Made by a program: the position numbers and the translations under genes. Positions 20,261-21,510 of a stretch of 21,510 bases of DNA are shown piece after piece (position 1 is the stretch's first letter; the number at the start of each line of letters is the position of its first letter). This DNA comes from Conidiobolus incongruus B7586 (Eukaryota > Entomophthoromycota > Entomophthoromycetes > Entomophthorales > Conidiobolaceae). The DNA lies in contig JNEM01008766.1 of NCBI GenBank assembly GCA_000697335.1, forward strand, positions 1 to 21,510, read 5' to 3'. The notes under the pieces were generated by a model that was given only the letters and a program-made list of their open reading frames with translations, was not told the origin of the DNA and searched no databases.

Positions 20261-21493
20261 AATAATAGGAAATTTTTTAATTTCTAATTTTTCAAACATA
20301 TTATTAGTTTAAAATAAATAAATATATACAAAGTTAATAGGAAATTATATATATATATATAATAATTTTTTTGATTAAAAAATTAACTTTTTAAATTAGT
20401 TATTTAATTTAATTATGCTTAAATCAAATAATAATTATCAAAAGTTTTTTATTTTAATATTAATAAAACTTAATCATAAGCCTTTTAAAATTATTTAAAA
20501 TTTATAAGTAACTTTTAGTAATAAAATATTATCTAATTCAATAATTTATTGCTAGGTAAATTATTTTAAGATTAAGAAAGAAACTATCCAAAATTTGTTA
20601 AAATCTAAAAATCTAACTTTAATTATTATTTTTTTAATTATAAATAAAGTGAAAAAATATATTAAAAAGCACTCTTTATTTCAGTTAAAGAATTATCTAA
20701 GCACTATAATATTAGTTTTATAAGTATTTTATATATATTAAAGTTTAAACTCAAATTGATAAATAAAAATATAAAATAGGTATCTTATAATTTAAATAAA
20801 GCTTAAAATAAGCTAGAGTAGTTATTATTAAACAAAACTTAATAAAATATTGCTAGAAACTTAAATTTTTATAATAAAAAATTACAATTGATGAATCTTA
20901 AGTCTTTATATATAATCCTTTATTAAGACATAAATTAAGATATTAGATTAAATTAAATCAACCTTTTCTATAGATTGTTTTAAATAGATATTTTATTAAT
21001 AAATAAATGTTAATTATTATAATAGATTATAATAATATATGCTACTCTGATTTAATTTTTAAAGAAAATTCAATTAAAAATAAACTTTATATTGCTTTTT
21101 TAAATTAAACTATTTTTAATTAGTGTTCTTAATATAATTTGAGAAAACCTATTATTTTGCATGATAATTGTAAAATATTTAAATTTAAAGCTATAAAAAA
21201 TTTTCTAATTAAAAATAACTGGAAAAAACTACTATATCTGGTATATTTTTTAGATTATAACTTATTTGATTATAATTGCTTTAAGTAATTAAAAAATCAA
21301 CTTACAAAAAAGAAAATTTCTACAAAAAAATTTAATTAGTTTATGAAATATTAAATTGTAGTCTTTAATAAAAAAAACTATTTTTTAAGTATTAGATCTT
21401 TGCTAAAAATATAACAAAAAGTTATTAATAATAAAAGAAACTATTAAATTTATACTATATATTTATTTTTAATTATATAAAATTCCTATTATT
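20261..21493 (+). mobile_element. Decayed mariner-like (DD34D) DNA transposon, copy 2
   Basis: This is the inverted partner of copy 1. AATAATAGGAA at 20261-20271 is mirrored near the other end (TTCCTATTATT, 21483-21493), giving likely terminal inverted repeats and a length of 1.23 kb, normal for a mariner. Plus-strand transposase remains keep all three catalytic positions in one frame: IDES (D codon 20890-20892), HDN (D codon 21163-21165, 91 codons later) and FDYN (D codon 21268-21270, 35 codons later, i.e. DD34D). FLDYNLFDYNCFK aligns with the SPDLAPSDYHLF block of mariners. Several in-frame stops, for example TAA at 21286-21288, and small indels make it inactive. Ends are approximate. Confidence 0.78.
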
Positions 21494-21510
21494 AATAATA
21501 TAAAATAATA

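Noticed and set aside
15628-21493. RIP-like C-to-T mutation as the cause of transposon decay
   Set aside because: Some differences fit (CAA versus TAA codons), but with two old copies and a strong AT bias the dinucleotide context cannot be separated from ordinary drift by eye.
1-21510. CRISPR array, rRNA or prokaryotic-type operon
   Set aside because: There are no regularly spaced repeats, no rRNA-like conserved segments and no closely packed genes; spliceosomal introns show a eukaryotic nuclear source.

Overview
The window looks like nuclear DNA from a very AT-rich fungus. The evidence is one gene with four introns of 51-55 nt bearing GT..AG ends and, in three of them, TACTAA/TAACTAA-like branch sites; a gene matching the fungus-specific Opy2 membrane-anchor family; a secreted Ser/Thr/Pro-rich wall-type protein; and the standard genetic code. 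Spacers are about 80% A+T or more, while coding exons are clearly richer in G+C. An early-diverging lineage with an AT-rich genome (for example Harpellales or Entomophthorales) would fit, but the sequence does not prove a lineage.

Layout: 1-4133 is AT-rich spacer with no gene I can support. 4134-8757 (+) is a five-exon gene for a 1470-residue BAR-PH-ArfGAP-ankyrin protein (ACAP/Csx2 type). 8758-11569 is spacer ending in a structured promoter: a heat-shock-type element, an inverted repeat, an ACGTG/CACGT pair, a TATA box and a tiny uORF. 11570-12112 (+) is an OPY2-like membrane anchor. 12113-13272 is spacer. 13273-14277 (-) is a HUT1/SLC35B1 nucleotide(-sugar) transporter with a C-terminal KKxx signal. 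14278-15627 is spacer. 15628-16893 and 20261-21493 are two decayed mariner-like (DD34D) DNA transposons in opposite orientation with their 5' ends facing each other. Between them lie a G+C-enriched island without a gene (17095-17440) and a gene for a secreted, proline-rich, eight-cysteine protein (18314-19201, +).

The four genes do not form a pathway. Loosely, three relate to the secretory and surface system: ER nucleotide transport (HUT1), Arf-controlled membrane traffic (ArfGAP) and the cell surface (OPY2 and the Cys-rich protein). OPY2 homologues anchor the HOG/filamentation MAP-kinase branch, and the stress-type elements upstream of this copy fit that role. I found no convincing new multi-gene system. 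The points most worth a second look are the OPY2 control region, the mariner pair, the G+C island and the uncharacterised N-terminal third of the ArfGAP protein.
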